Shown here one piece after another: positions 15,053-25,657 of a stretch of 64,000 bases of DNA. The number at the start of each line of letters is the position of its first letter. Within the stretch, counting starts at the first letter, position 1. Below the pieces are notes generated by a model. The model did no database searches and was not told where the DNA came from. It was given only the letters and a program-made list of their open reading frames with translations. The DNA comes from Chitinophaga pinensis DSM 2588 (lineage in GTDB: Bacteria > Bacteroidota > Bacteroidia > Chitinophagales > Chitinophagaceae), in NCBI RefSeq assembly GCF_000024005.1, contig NC_013132.1, positions 5,946,001-6,010,000 on the forward strand, in the 5' to 3' direction. The translations under genes and the position numbers were made by a program.

Positions 15053-15094
15053 CTAAGAATAAAGCCTGGTTCAATGACCAGGCTTTATTCTTAG
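15053..15094. terminator. Bidirectional terminator, 18-bp stem
   Basis: CTAAGAATAAAGCCTGGT (15053-15070) pairs perfectly with ACCAGGCTTTATTCTTAG (15077-15094) around a 6-nt loop. It lies between the convergent XRE gene and the Rhs immunity gene and marks the likely junction between the mobile element and the Rhs operon. Confidence 0.8.
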
Positions 15095-15096
15095 CT

Positions 15097-15372
15097 CTAT
15101 ATTAAAAGGTTTATATTTTTCTTTGCATAAAATTCAATTCCCTCTTTATTTCGTTTAATAACCTTCGATAACTTAGTACCACAAAAAGGACAATAATTTA
15201 TTGCTTGTTGACCTACAGCTAACCTCCCTTCTCGCTCATCAGCATCTTGGCTTCTTGTTTGCAAAAAAATGGTATAGGTACTATCTTCATATAACTTAGG
15301 GATTGCAGAAAAACCTTTACTTCCTGCACAATAAAACCAAGTACTTAACGGAGAACAACAAAACTCAATCAT
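15097..15372 (-). CDS. Candidate immunity protein of the main Rhs toxin
   Basis: 91 aa from the ATG at 15372 (MIEFCCSPLSTW). An upstream TTG at 15396 would overlap the Rhs gene. The gene begins 13 bases after the Rhs stop (15386-15388), the expected place for a cognate immunity gene. A CPFCGTKL knuckle near residue 62 suggests a zinc-ribbon-like element. The family is not recognised; the role is inferred from position. Confidence 0.65.
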   Translation of the reverse strand: MIEFCCSPLSTWFYCAGSKGFSAIPKLYEDSTYTIFLQTRSQDADEREGRLAVGQQAINYCPFCGTKLSKVIKRNKEGIEFYAKKNINLLI

Positions 15373-15385
15373 ATACTTATCATTA

Positions 15386-18300
15386 TCATTTAACAATATA
15401 TTTATTCAGATCCTCAGCAACTCGAGGATCAAACCTTATCTCCTCATTCCTTATACCTTTTACATGATCATAATCTTGCCATGGTGCAGCCAGACCACGT
15501 CTTTCCCAATCCTTATAGACAGACTTTGGTATTTTAAACTTGTATAAAGTTCCTTCCCTAATTGCATCCACAGCAACGGGATCTGTTCCCGTAGATAAGG
15601 GACGACTGGTTGAAACTTTTCCATCTGTTAAAGTTCCTTTATGATAAACTGTCTGATATTCTTCAAAATCAAAATTAGCCCATTTATCAGCAACTGAACC
15701 AGCAGTTGCTTCCTCACCAGCTACTCCAGCATCATTTATAGCAGTAGTTGCTGATACCTCTCCTGCTGCAATAAGACCACCCATGCCTATCATTATACCT
15801 GCTGCAACATTCTGAGGGGTCCAGGTTGATTTGTATGCTCCCCACAATCCCCCTCCATTAGCTTCAGCTCTTTCAACCCATCCTGCAGCCCAATCTAATT
15901 TATCTCTCGTTTTCGCAAATAAACCTACTGCATCAGTTCCAACAATATAGTCATCTACATAACCGCCCCTTACCTGTTTCCTCGCTAGCCACCATTGCTT
16001 ACCATCCTGACTCGTAACTCCGTGTAAACGATAATTTCCAATTTTTATAAAATGCTTTTCATCAATTACTCCACTTAATGGTAGCGTAGCTTTGCTTAAA
16101 TAAGTAATTCCTGTAGGTTGTTTAGCCGCTGGATCAAACTTCTCGAGCCCATCAAGATCTATAAACTTAACCGGATTATCCTCTGCATAAGCATAACTAC
16201 TATTCCATGGATACTTAGGACCTAATGGATCCACACTCAAGAACTTCCCTACCCTCGGATCATACACCCGCATCCCATAATCCTGCTGATTCCCCTCGCC
16301 CTTGACCTCATTATCATTCTCCTTCCCATTGAACCCATAACGATAACCCCCACTGCTAAACGACCTCCCAGGCATCAACATCCCAAACGGATAATACTCC
16401 TGTGCAGACACCACATCCGCTACTGCATTCCCCGACTGCCACCATCTCTTATCACTTACCGTCGCCAGTACATTCCCAAGATGGTTTGTTAATTCAAAGA
16501 TCTTTCCTCCTCTCGTGAAATTAGTATAAAATCCTGAACCTAATCCAATAATCGTCTCTGCATTTACCACCGCACTATCCTGAATATTGACATTCAACAA
16601 ATTAAGCCCTAAACGGCTCGATCCATAAAGATCAGATTCGACCTTCGTCAGCTTTCCGCCATTAATCCCGGCATCTCCCTGGGTATAAACAGCCATCACA
16701 TTTCCTGTCGCATCACGCACATACCACGTATACACGCCGTTTGCGAATTTGCTTACCCTGTTGCCGCTGGCGTCATAAGCATATCTGATGACAGTACCAT
16801 CTTCTTTAGTGATACTGCTAATCTTCCCGTAAACAGTCCATTGAATATCAGCAATTTTCGCCGTGCTATCTCTTACAAGATTACCTATGCTGTCATATCG
16901 GTAGTTACATGGAAGCTGACGATCGATATCAACATCGTAATAAGTAGAATCTACGCTGTCATGAATATAGTCAAGCCTATTGGTACCTGTCTTATAATGA
17001 TAAGTCAGATTATCCATCTCCAGGTGCTTCTTCGAAAATGTGGTATCCCCTTTACGATTGTAGGTCAGGATATTACCATTTGCATCATAAGTTACCTGTT
17101 CCCTAAAATCGGGCAACTGAACTGCATTCCAGATATTATTAGCAGAATCAAGTCCCTTATAAGCAACCATCCCGTGCAACCTGTTCAGCACATCATAACT
17201 ATACTTGTATTGCAGAGAAGTACCCAGCGACGGAATTGACTGACTGATAGCTGCTATATTCCCGTTATACAACGGACTAAACCCGCTACCGGTTGCCGAT
17301 GCAAACGGACGACTAAGGCCAATAGGCTTATAGTCATTATCACCATAATAATATAAAGCAAAGCCATAGACATCTTTCGCGGCGGAATGTCCATCAGCTC
17401 CCATGTCAAAATTACTACCCGCCGAAGTGCTGTTCACTCCCTTTAGCCAACCCTGTAATGTATAGGCATAATCCGTACCCTGCACCTGCTGCTGCCCCAG
17501 GATCGTACGCGCCAGTGGCCCATGCTTATAATACTGGTAAAACGCATCATTCTCCCAGTACACACTATCCGTACTCGTTTCGACACTTATTAACCTGTTC
17601 TCAGCGTCATAGCCATAACGGTGATACACTGCATCTGAATACCCCGGCTGATAAGCAACATGGTTTACCTTACCGCTGATCAGATCATATTTGTAAACAA
17701 TCTTTTTCCAGCGGCTCTGCAGACTCTGCAGCACACCTTTCTTGTAATCCTGCATGAGGGTATCTACATTACCATGAATATCATAGCTGTAGAAAGTACC
17801 TACCGCATAATCACCTGTTAACTGTTCCGGCGATGAATCATACAATGCCGTCCAGGCAACACGATTCCTCAGATTTTTAGCTGGAAACAGATCAGGAGCA
17901 AAGATCCCAACACGGGTATCGTAATAGGTATGTGTGATCTGTGTACGGCTGTTATTAGCATTGGTAAACCAACCTTGTAAACTATCAGCGCTTCTGCTGA
18001 GCGTATTTCTCATGGCAGCGCTGCTGCCGATTTCACCGACTTCTGTTGTTCTTCCCAACGGATCATACTGCGTATAACTATATCTGGATAACGGTCGTTG
18101 CTTCGCATTCTGGGAAACTGACAATCTTCCTAGTCTGTCATACCAGAAATTGCTGACACCCGCATCAGGAGTATATTGCGCAATTACCTGGTTCAGGGTA
18201 TTATAGCGGTAACTGGTTACCAGTGTATGAGCGGGCGTGAGTACTTGTTTAGCCGCTCTTGCCATCCTTACGCGATAAAGCCAGGAAGCAGAACGGTCTA

Positions 18301-21300
18301 CCACAACTCCGGCAGGAGGGACTGTTTTAACCAGATTCCCCGCCTGATCGTAGTAGTAAAGCGTATAATGATACTCACTGAGCTTATAGGCTACTGTATA
18401 AATCTCTCGCTGACCGGCCAGCATACAGCTATCCGCATATGCATTACCAAAGCTGTTCTTAACAGAATCAACATAAGCATTATACAAATCAGTTCCCTTG
18501 CTGACAGCAAAGTATTCGTTATCAGAACAGTTATCGATATTATCAGTAACCGGTCTGAAGATAGGGTTGATATTACCACATAAAAGCGGTCCGCCACGGA
18601 TCTTGTAACAGCTGTCAATACCACCACAGAAGATAGGAGCCTGATATATACCAGAGCTAAGCGCAGTAATCGTAATTGGCAACACCACAGAATCCGCTCC
18701 ACGTATAATATTGATCGGCAAAGGACTGTTCCTGTTAGGTGTTACCCGCAGGAAAATCAGACTATTCGCGATCTCCGTATTATTACAATTCACTCTTCCC
18801 GAAGGAGGTGTCATCATCAATAAACCATCCCTTCCATAACTACCCACACCAACAAATCCGCCACTGGCACTCTGAACAATACTATTCAAAGAAGCTGCGC
18901 TATCCAGCATGATCATGTCTGACCAGGCTATCGTACTGTCACGGGTGATCCTGTTCAGCACCAGACTGGTACGTGGCGATGTCAATACATTCTGGGCAAT
19001 GACAAGTCCCAGGTCGCTGGTAATCGCCATTGGCATTTTTTCTGCGACAAGCGTGTCCTTCCTGACAGCAAACTGCTTCGAAGCCAGAACAGTACCATTA
19101 TTCGATATCCAGGCGATAGAGTTCACCGCTCTCCTTCCAAAACCATTCGTGGCACTGAACACATATCCCTCTGGTGTTTTCTCAATAACGCCCGGATAAC
19201 TGTCATTCGTGATGGGGGCACTTCCGAAGTCATATCTGAACACCCTGTTAGTTACACCAGTGTATTTATTGAGTTTAGCAATGATCAGATCATAGTCATG
19301 GTACACTCCCGTATGTTCCATCAGGAGATTTCCCATTACCACCAGCGTATCATGGTCTTCCAGCATCGAATAGGTCGCATCAATATTCGAACTACCCATC
19401 TGTCTGATCCATCCACCCATACCCACTGTATCCAGGGTCCCTACGATCCAGTCACCAGTGCTGTCAATATTGTTGATATTAGACCTGCCGGAATAAGCAA
19501 AGTTCCCATCACTTAATTCCAGAATGTCTACTCCCGTCTCTCCATTCGGTGTATTAAACCCGATTTTACGGCTCCATTTCACATTACCAATCGCATTCGT
19601 CTTTGTAATCAGAATTTCAGAACTATCATGTCCTATTCCCCATACAGCACCGATCGCAATAATACCTCCATCACGGGTAGGTTTCACACGGGCAAAATAA
19701 TTCCTTGTTCCTACCGGATAAAGCTTCGACCATTCAACCGCCCCGTGTGCGTCTACTTTTGTAATAAAAGCAGTTGAATCCAGATCAATGGTCGGACCTA
19801 CAGATGATGCTCTTTCATTACCTGATGTGGATGCAAAAGTGATAATACCTGATTGCTTTCCTTTTAACATACCTCCTAAAAGGAATCCGTTATCTGGTGT
19901 ACGGGAAAGGTCAGAAATAATCACACTTCTGCCACGGGAGTCTATATAAGTATTATAGATGCGGTCTGTTACCTGACAGACATTTTCATCTGCTGTGAAC
20001 CCGGCCTGACAGCTATCCAGGAAATTAAGATATTCCCAATACTCTTTTGCAAATCCAAGTTTGTTATTCATATAAGCCGCAAACAGCTGATTCTTCAGCT
20101 CCTGCTGCCTGTTATTTGTCGTATCCTCTTCCAGCTTAGGTACGATGCCAGGGAATTTCGCCTGATAGGCAGTATAGGCAGCTCTTACTTCTGTACAGGA
20201 TGCACAAGGCGGCGCGGTATTACATTGAATAATAACCGGTATAGAAACAGGCTGTGAAAGATAAGTACAGGAGCTACCAGCTGCATTACATGCATTCAGC
20301 AAAGTCTGTAACTGATGCTGGATGAAGGAAGTTCCCCTGGTTCTGTTCAGATAAACCGCAAAACTGGTATCGCTGACATTCTTATTTCGGTTATATTCTG
20401 TCTGTAGTATGCGTAACTGATTACACTCGCAATCATTCGGTCCTGTATAGGAAGGCTTATCACTATAAGCCGGCTGTTTATCATATGGCGCCGGCGCAGT
20501 AATCAGGTATCCGTTACACACCAACGGACTGTCAATACCATGCACACTGTTATATTCTTCCAGTACCTCCTGGAAACTTCTGTACCTGTAACCACTTGAA
20601 GGTTTTACAGAACTTGCACCTAAAGGATGATCAATATCCGAACCTTCTTTACAAACCATGATCAGTTTCTGAGACAGTTCAGCCCAGGCGCTTGCGTCAT
20701 ATTTACAAGGCGCCAGCTGTTTCAGCCAGGCAGATACATAAGCCCTGCAATTCGCATCATAACTGGCAGCAAGTGCTGCATTGATTGAATCTGTCAGCTC
20801 CTTTTCGGTCCTATCAGTACCCAGATAAGCTAACTTGTTCTGTTTCAGAGCCGCTGCCGCTGTATTAAAACGAGGCGACTTCCCCCCATCCAGCAAATCC
20901 TGACTGCTTACAGTGCGTATGCCAGCCGGGGCGCCTATATTCGCGACTTCGTCATCCAGTATATTACGACGGTAGCTCAGGTACAACTGCCTGAAAGTAC
21001 GCCATGCCATATCCAGATCTCCTGTACATAAAACCGTTTCATCAAACGCCTTCGCAGGAGTACGATACAGATCTGTACAAGCAGGTATTACCTTGTCACA
21101 TTTCACCATGATTGTCGCGGCACTCCACATGGAAAGCAGCTTAGCCGGATCACCTTCATTGTTGTATGATGACAATGCCTGGTATAGCTTACCGGCCACC
21201 AACACATCTCTGTCTGCAAGCGGATCTTTATTCGCATTTACAATAGTGAATGGAAATGCATTATTGGCAATTGGGTTCAGATATCCCTGTGTCTTTGCTG

Positions 21301-23980
21301 TTGCATAATCATCAATTGCTTCCAGCTTCCGGCCCCAGTCAAAGGCGGGTCTGCGTTGCAGATAAGCCTGGAACTTATAGTATTCGGGATGGAATGGTAA
21401 GAGCGCCTCTGCCCATGACTCCTTAAACTTTGCAGCAAAAACTGCCGGAGACAGCTGCTGGGGTAATACATAAGTCTGCGTTTCATCATTGTACACCATA
21501 TCAGGCAACCCAGCTTCATCTTTGTATACAATATCTGTACGCTGATAAGCAGCGAGAGCGGTATTATTCTTCCGGTAGAAAATAGAAAAAACGCTTGCTG
21601 AATCACTCAGATCAGCATACTGTCCCGAAGGTGCAGATACGTCTGCAAGCAACGACGCACGTAACTCTTTTACCTCTGTAGTATCCTTGCAGAGCGCATC
21701 ACAACCTTCTATTGCCTTTGCATAGTCCGCAAGCGCCTGCGCCTTGTAAGAAGAAGAATCTGACGCCAGCTGTCCGATGCGGTCAGGATACTTAGCCCAG
21801 AAAGTCTCCCAGGTACCTAAACTGTCAGTACAGGACTTACAATCCGGAACACACTGGACCTTTGCCAAAAGCGTACGCTGCTGCTGAATAAGCTTTTCCA
21901 GGGTAACACAGGTATCCTGCTTCATGAAAATACTATCCCGGTAGAGTTCCAAAGCATGCTGGTTAATAGTCAGCTGTTTGGTGATCTCATAGTTCCCTCT
22001 TGGCAACCACACGTTAAAAGTTTGGTCAAAATCACGGGGAGCAATACGGCAATCAGATCTGATACTATCCAGGTTATAATTGCGGAATACGAATTTCAGC
22101 GGCGCACCACCAATACGCTGGTTGTATGCATCGTCCGTAATAGTAATCTCCAGATCATACACACCATTAAAGCAAAGTTGCTGATTACAACCGTTGAATC
22201 TGATAACCGGTGCTTTCAATTGATACCTGAAGACGTAGTTACCATCTATCGTTACCAGCTGACTCTGTTTATTTTCCAGCGTAAGCTCTTTTACGATATT
22301 ACTGCCGGTACGTGATAAGGTATCAGTGATATTTTCCTCCCTATAAGAAGAGATATCCGACAGCACACTATTATCTGGTTTACCCGCTAAAGCCGTTGCA
22401 ATCGTACGACCATGCATATCTACATAACTCACTGAATACTGGCCATTCGCATCCCTCACCATATTTTTGAAATAGTGAGATTTATCTCCTGCATCCGTAC
22501 CAAACAGCGCATCCAGGTCACCTTCACCCGGAGAACCATAGAAATATTCCGTCTCATGATGACTGCCTAGTCTGAACACAGGACCAACACCACTCTGACG
22601 GCTGATCCTGCCCGTATTATCCTGTGTATAGGAAGTCTCCGTAAAAGCGTAACCGTCCGCATCCGGAATAAAGCGGTTAAAGTCGGATGTATCCGGATTA
22701 TCTGGTGAATAATACTGATTTGCACCACTTTGTGTAGACATCGCATTCGCGCTTGCTGTCAAAAAAGCGGCAGGGCTGGGCAAAGTATCGTACTGCCCCT
22801 TGTCATACTCCGGACTGTTAATTCCCTTATTGAATCCTGGCGTATACTTAATAATCGAACTTAATGTAGGTGCAGGCATTACCTGAATAACAGGACGTCC
22901 CTGATAGTCGTAAAATGCCTCTCCAACAACGGTGGTTTTAGTAGTATTGTCTTTTGTTACTGTTTGACGGCCCCTCTGACTACCATCATAATACTGTATC
23001 ACGGACTTCCGTTTGCCTTCTTCTGCGAAGGAAGTTGTTACCTGCCAGTTCAGTGAATCCTCGTGACCATTAAAGGCAAAACTGCCTAAGCCCCCGAATT
23101 CAGTACTCCAGGGCGTCTCTATGCGCACATTGTTCGCTTTCTCCTGTACGCCCCTTACCCTGAAATACAGCATACCTTCCTTGTCATATAACAAGGGGAT
23201 GTCATAACTAAGGTCCGCAATCGTCACGCGTGACGAATTATTCCTGAACAGTAATCTCGCATCTATCGGACTACCATACCTGCTCACAGCACTGGCGTCA
23301 ATATATGTCCATTCCAGATCGTATACATCAGCTCCGATCAACTGGTTCCATTTCACACGGAGCTCATTGGCAGCTGTTACATTAATCGATTCGAAGCCAC
23401 GTACAGCATCCGTCGTGCAGGATAACTTATATACAGGACTTACCTGCATTTCATTATCCAGCAATAGCAATGATTGCACGTTTGCAGCGCCCGTCGCTGT
23501 AAGACTGACAATTTTTGCAATCACATGGTGTCCGTTATTAAATACATAACTGCCTCTGCTGATATATTTACCTGTATCAGCGTAGTTCACAGATAAAGTC
23601 CTCTCAATGGAATCTACCGAATTATCAGGTTTTGTGTAAATGATCCTCACGACAGCCGTTGCCTTAAAAATTGCAGGCAATGGCATTGTGGTATATTCGT
23701 TGATCTTCAGGGTAACGACATTTCTGATGTTCTCCACGCTTTGCAGAGAAGGGATCCTGTCTGCGCCAAAATAATCTTCATCAGGCACAACAGCAAAGGA
23801 ATCCTTCGCCAGCTGACCTTTAGCGCCATCCAGCATTGACTTCAGCGTAATAACGGACTGCGCGCGGACTGCCAGCGTTATTACCAGCAAAAGGCACATC
23901 AATACCGCTGTTCTGTAACGGGTGAACTTTTTTACCACTGGGATGATCAAAGTTTCTAGGGATAATAAAAATGGACTCAT
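15386..23980 (-). CDS. Rhs/YD-repeat polymorphic toxin protein, 2864 aa
   Basis: The N-terminus has a hydrophobic segment (TAVLMCLLLVITLAVRAQS) after an unusual ~25-residue extension, so the true start may lie downstream. Beta-rich and propeller-like repeats occupy roughly 1340-1650. YD repeats fill about 1870-2580 (for example YYYDQAGNLVKTV, YDANGNILTYN, YAYDASGNRVSKF). The core ends with [32 protein letters not shown] and FIDLDGLEK near residue 2613. The variable tail of about 250 aa has a hydrophobic stretch and ends with TVYHKGT...STSRPLS...NEEIRF. This hints at an ADP-ribosyltransferase of the H-Y-E type, less certain than the Rhs call. It overlaps the preceding gene by 4 nt. Confidence 0.9.
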   Translation of the reverse strand: MSPFLLSLETLIIPVVKKFTRYRTAVLMCLLLVITLAVRAQSVITLKSMLDGAKGQLAKDSFAVVPDEDYFGADRIPSLQSVENIRNVVTLKINEYTTMPLPAIFKATAVVRIIYTKPDNSVDSIERTLSVNYADTGKYISRGSYVFNNGHHVIAKIVSLTATGAANVQSLLLLDNEMQVSPVYKLSCTTDAVRGFESINVTAANELRVKWNQLIGADVYDLEWTYIDASAVSRYGSPIDARLLFRNNSSRVTIADLSYDIPLLYDKEGMLYFRVRGVQEKANNVRIETPWSTEFGGLGSFAFNGHEDSLNWQVTTSFAEEGKRKSVIQYYDGSQRGRQTVTKDNTTKTTVVGEAFYDYQGRPVIQVMPAPTLSSIIKYTPGFNKGINSPEYDKGQYDTLPSPAAFLTASANAMSTQSGANQYYSPDNPDTSDFNRFIPDADGYAFTETSYTQDNTGRISRQSGVGPVFRLGSHHETEYFYGSPGEGDLDALFGTDAGDKSHYFKNMVRDANGQYSVSYVDMHGRTIATALAGKPDNSVLSDISSYREENITDTLSRTGSNIVKELTLENKQSQLVTIDGNYVFRYQLKAPVIRFNGCNQQLCFNGVYDLEITITDDAYNQRIGGAPLKFVFRNYNLDSIRSDCRIAPRDFDQTFNVWLPRGNYEITKQLTINQHALELYRDSIFMKQDTCVTLEKLIQQQRTLLAKVQCVPDCKSCTDSLGTWETFWAKYPDRIGQLASDSSSYKAQALADYAKAIEGCDALCKDTTEVKELRASLLADVSAPSGQYADLSDSASVFSIFYRKNNTALAAYQRTDIVYKDEAGLPDMVYNDETQTYVLPQQLSPAVFAAKFKESWAEALLPFHPEYYKFQAYLQRRPAFDWGRKLEAIDDYATAKTQGYLNPIANNAFPFTIVNANKDPLADRDVLVAGKLYQALSSYNNEGDPAKLLSMWSAATIMVKCDKVIPACTDLYRTPAKAFDETVLCTGDLDMAWRTFRQLYLSYRRNILDDEVANIGAPAGIRTVSSQDLLDGGKSPRFNTAAAALKQNKLAYLGTDRTEKELTDSINAALAASYDANCRAYVSAWLKQLAPCKYDASAWAELSQKLIMVCKEGSDIDHPLGASSVKPSSGYRYRSFQEVLEEYNSVHGIDSPLVCNGYLITAPAPYDKQPAYSDKPSYTGPNDCECNQLRILQTEYNRNKNVSDTSFAVYLNRTRGTSFIQHQLQTLLNACNAAGSSCTYLSQPVSIPVIIQCNTAPPCASCTEVRAAYTAYQAKFPGIVPKLEEDTTNNRQQELKNQLFAAYMNNKLGFAKEYWEYLNFLDSCQAGFTADENVCQVTDRIYNTYIDSRGRSVIISDLSRTPDNGFLLGGMLKGKQSGIITFASTSGNERASSVGPTIDLDSTAFITKVDAHGAVEWSKLYPVGTRNYFARVKPTRDGGIIAIGAVWGIGHDSSEILITKTNAIGNVKWSRKIGFNTPNGETGVDILELSDGNFAYSGRSNINNIDSTGDWIVGTLDTVGMGGWIRQMGSSNIDATYSMLEDHDTLVVMGNLLMEHTGVYHDYDLIIAKLNKYTGVTNRVFRYDFGSAPITNDSYPGVIEKTPEGYVFSATNGFGRRAVNSIAWISNNGTVLASKQFAVRKDTLVAEKMPMAITSDLGLVIAQNVLTSPRTSLVLNRITRDSTIAWSDMIMLDSAASLNSIVQSASGGFVGVGSYGRDGLLMMTPPSGRVNCNNTEIANSLIFLRVTPNRNSPLPINIIRGADSVVLPITITALSSGIYQAPIFCGGIDSCYKIRGGPLLCGNINPIFRPVTDNIDNCSDNEYFAVSKGTDLYNAYVDSVKNSFGNAYADSCMLAGQREIYTVAYKLSEYHYTLYYYDQAGNLVKTVPPAGVVVDRSASWLYRVRMARAAKQVLTPAHTLVTSYRYNTLNQVIAQYTPDAGVSNFWYDRLGRLSVSQNAKQRPLSRYSYTQYDPLGRTTEVGEIGSSAAMRNTLSRSADSLQGWFTNANNSRTQITHTYYDTRVGIFAPDLFPAKNLRNRVAWTALYDSSPEQLTGDYAVGTFYSYDIHGNVDTLMQDYKKGVLQSLQSRWKKIVYKYDLISGKVNHVAYQPGYSDAVYHRYGYDAENRLISVETSTDSVYWENDAFYQYYKHGPLARTILGQQQVQGTDYAYTLQGWLKGVNSTSAGSNFDMGADGHSAAKDVYGFALYYYGDNDYKPIGLSRPFASATGSGFSPLYNGNIAAISQSIPSLGTSLQYKYSYDVLNRLHGMVAYKGLDSANNIWNAVQLPDFREQVTYDANGNILTYNRKGDTTFSKKHLEMDNLTYHYKTGTNRLDYIHDSVDSTYYDVDIDRQLPCNYRYDSIGNLVRDSTAKIADIQWTVYGKISSITKEDGTVIRYAYDASGNRVSKFANGVYTWYVRDATGNVMAVYTQGDAGINGGKLTKVESDLYGSSRLGLNLLNVNIQDSAVVNAETIIGLGSGFYTNFTRGGKIFELTNHLGNVLATVSDKRWWQSGNAVADVVSAQEYYPFGMLMPGRSFSSGGYRYGFNGKENDNEVKGEGNQQDYGMRVYDPRVGKFLSVDPLGPKYPWNSSYAYAEDNPVKFIDLDGLEKFDPAAKQPTGITYLSKATLPLSGVIDEKHFIKIGNYRLHGVTSQDGKQWWLARKQVRGGYVDDYIVGTDAVGLFAKTRDKLDWAAGWVERAEANGGGLWGAYKSTWTPQNVAAGIMIGMGGLIAAGEVSATTAINDAGVAGEEATAGSVADKWANFDFEEYQTVYHKGTLTDGKVSTSRPLSTGTDPVAVDAIREGTLYKFKIPKSVYKDWERRGLAAPWQDYDHVKGIRNEEIRFDPRVAEDLNKYIVK
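16188..16363 (-). repeat. Rhs core segment matching the orphan at 8474-8645
   Basis: This part of the main Rhs gene lies immediately before the variable tail and is highly similar in DNA to the orphan core. The same protein blocks appear, decayed, at about 5500-5727. It is the natural crossover zone for replacing the toxin tail. Confidence 0.75.
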
Positions 23981-25638
23981 TGATCAGAATTTTCTTTTAG
24001 AAGTGCACTTCTTGTTTCTGTGATCGTTTTAATACCACGTTCTGTCTCTTTCTTCAGGCGGATAAGCGTACCGTCATCATCATATTCGTAGAAGGTGGCA
24101 TAATTATTCTCATCAAGCTCCGCCATAAGACGCAGGTCATAAGGATTGTACACATATGATTTCATATTGGCGTTATAGGGATGTATCCTGATATCATCAA
24201 AATAAGCGGCATGTCCTCCGGTGGCTTTCATGACTATCGCAACAGATACCGCATCACCGGGTACAGAGATCACCTCCTCATAACGCTGCCATCCTTCAAT
24301 GATTGCCCCTTGTGGTTGGGCTATAACTGTTGTACTGTCATTTAACTGTTTCACCACTATTGCGAACTGATTACCTGTGTAAGCACCTCCTTTGCATTCA
24401 ACCAGTTCCTTTACCCAGGCACTGATCACAATAGTTTTTCCGGCTATCGGAGAAAAAGCGGGTAACAATGCAGCCGACGTTGTTTTTATCGATGATAATC
24501 CGGGAACAGTTTGTGCACAGGATACGTGTGCTTTATTAAAGGTCAGTCCGAAGCCATCTTCTGCCGTACCAGCAACAGGCGCTATAATACCTGCATTCGT
24601 ACCGGTATCTACCCGAAGACTAAACAAGCCGGTATGTTGCTGCGTAGTATCCAACTTGCTTTTGTAAGAAGAGAAATCAAAACTTTTAGGTACCAGACAC
24701 GGTCCATCACAAGGTGTTATCTTAAAACCATAGTCCTCAAATCCTTCAAAGGCAATTTCTCTGTAGCGGGCATTCTGCGCCGCTGCCACGGGCAGCGCAT
24801 CATCATATCCGTACAACCCGGCATTATACCGTCCTAAGGGGTCGTGATTCTCCAATTCCAGTCCCTTCCGGTTTACGAGGGTCAGTTCACTATTCCAGAC
24901 CCAAATAGCAGTATCTTTCGAGTTCTCTGCCATACCTGTCAGTTGACCGTTTTCAAATTTCCAGTAGCTCTTATATCCTTCAATAGTACCCGCTGTTTTT
25001 AATGACAGATCCTCTTTCGGATTCTTTTCCTTACGGTCTCCGTAATAGGCATAGGAACGGTAAGGTCGCCAGTTGCCCGACAATCCGTATAGATAAGGGT
25101 TAACAGAATGCTCCGTAACCGGACTATAACAGGAATAAACGGCATCAACATCTTCTGCACGACAGTTAAGGCAGGAATCTACCTGGAGATTGGCCACTAA
25201 GGTGCTATTGGCTTTCGTACGGTAAGACACTATGCCCGTCGTTCCACAAGCATTACTCTGCAGATTGTTGAACGTAAAGGCACTTGCATTCACTGAATTC
25301 AATGACACCGTACAGTTACCGATGACCGCCTGGTATTTGGTGGCACTGGCAACACTCTTGATTTTCGCGAAGAACTGGCCATTCACATTACGGGACAACA
25401 CCTGGCACTGTGTGTAGGATATCGTGTACCCGGCGTTCCTGGCGTCCTCCAGTATAGAGGATACCAGGATACCGTCTTCCGGCTGAATGAACAGTCGCTG
25501 GGAAGCGATCAGGTAATCGAAAAAAGGTTTCAGACCTTCGCAGGTGCAGGAACTGACATTGCCCTGCGCATTGGTTTTATTAAAACCGACAGCCGCCAAC
25601 ACCGTAATCAGTATTAAGCTCCTAATATATAATTTCAT
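23977..25638 (-). CDS. Secreted Rhs-operon partner protein, 553 aa
   Basis: I chose the ATG at 25638 (MKLYIRSLILITVLAAVGF), which gives a clean signal peptide ending near NAQG. Two cysteine pairs (CTCEGLKP, CLNCRAED) lie in the N-terminal part. A carbohydrate-binding-like beta-sandwich seems to lie at about 300-490 (FSLRVDTGTNAG, AYFDDIRIHPYN). The end reads YNPYDLRLMAELDENNYATF then YEYDDDGTLIRLKKETERG, which is RHS-like. It lies 19 nt after the PA14 protein gene and overlaps the Rhs start by 4 nt. It probably helps export or display the Rhs protein; inferred. Confidence 0.75.
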   Translation of the reverse strand: MKLYIRSLILITVLAAVGFNKTNAQGNVSSCTCEGLKPFFDYLIASQRLFIQPEDGILVSSILEDARNAGYTISYTQCQVLSRNVNGQFFAKIKSVASATKYQAVIGNCTVSLNSVNASAFTFNNLQSNACGTTGIVSYRTKANSTLVANLQVDSCLNCRAEDVDAVYSCYSPVTEHSVNPYLYGLSGNWRPYRSYAYYGDRKEKNPKEDLSLKTAGTIEGYKSYWKFENGQLTGMAENSKDTAIWVWNSELTLVNRKGLELENHDPLGRYNAGLYGYDDALPVAAAQNARYREIAFEGFEDYGFKITPCDGPCLVPKSFDFSSYKSKLDTTQQHTGLFSLRVDTGTNAGIIAPVAGTAEDGFGLTFNKAHVSCAQTVPGLSSIKTTSAALLPAFSPIAGKTIVISAWVKELVECKGGAYTGNQFAIVVKQLNDSTTVIAQPQGAIIEGWQRYEEVISVPGDAVSVAIVMKATGGHAAYFDDIRIHPYNANMKSYVYNPYDLRLMAELDENNYATFYEYDDDGTLIRLKKETERGIKTITETRSALLKENSDQ

Positions 25639-25657
25639 AAATGATCTTTTAAAGTTG

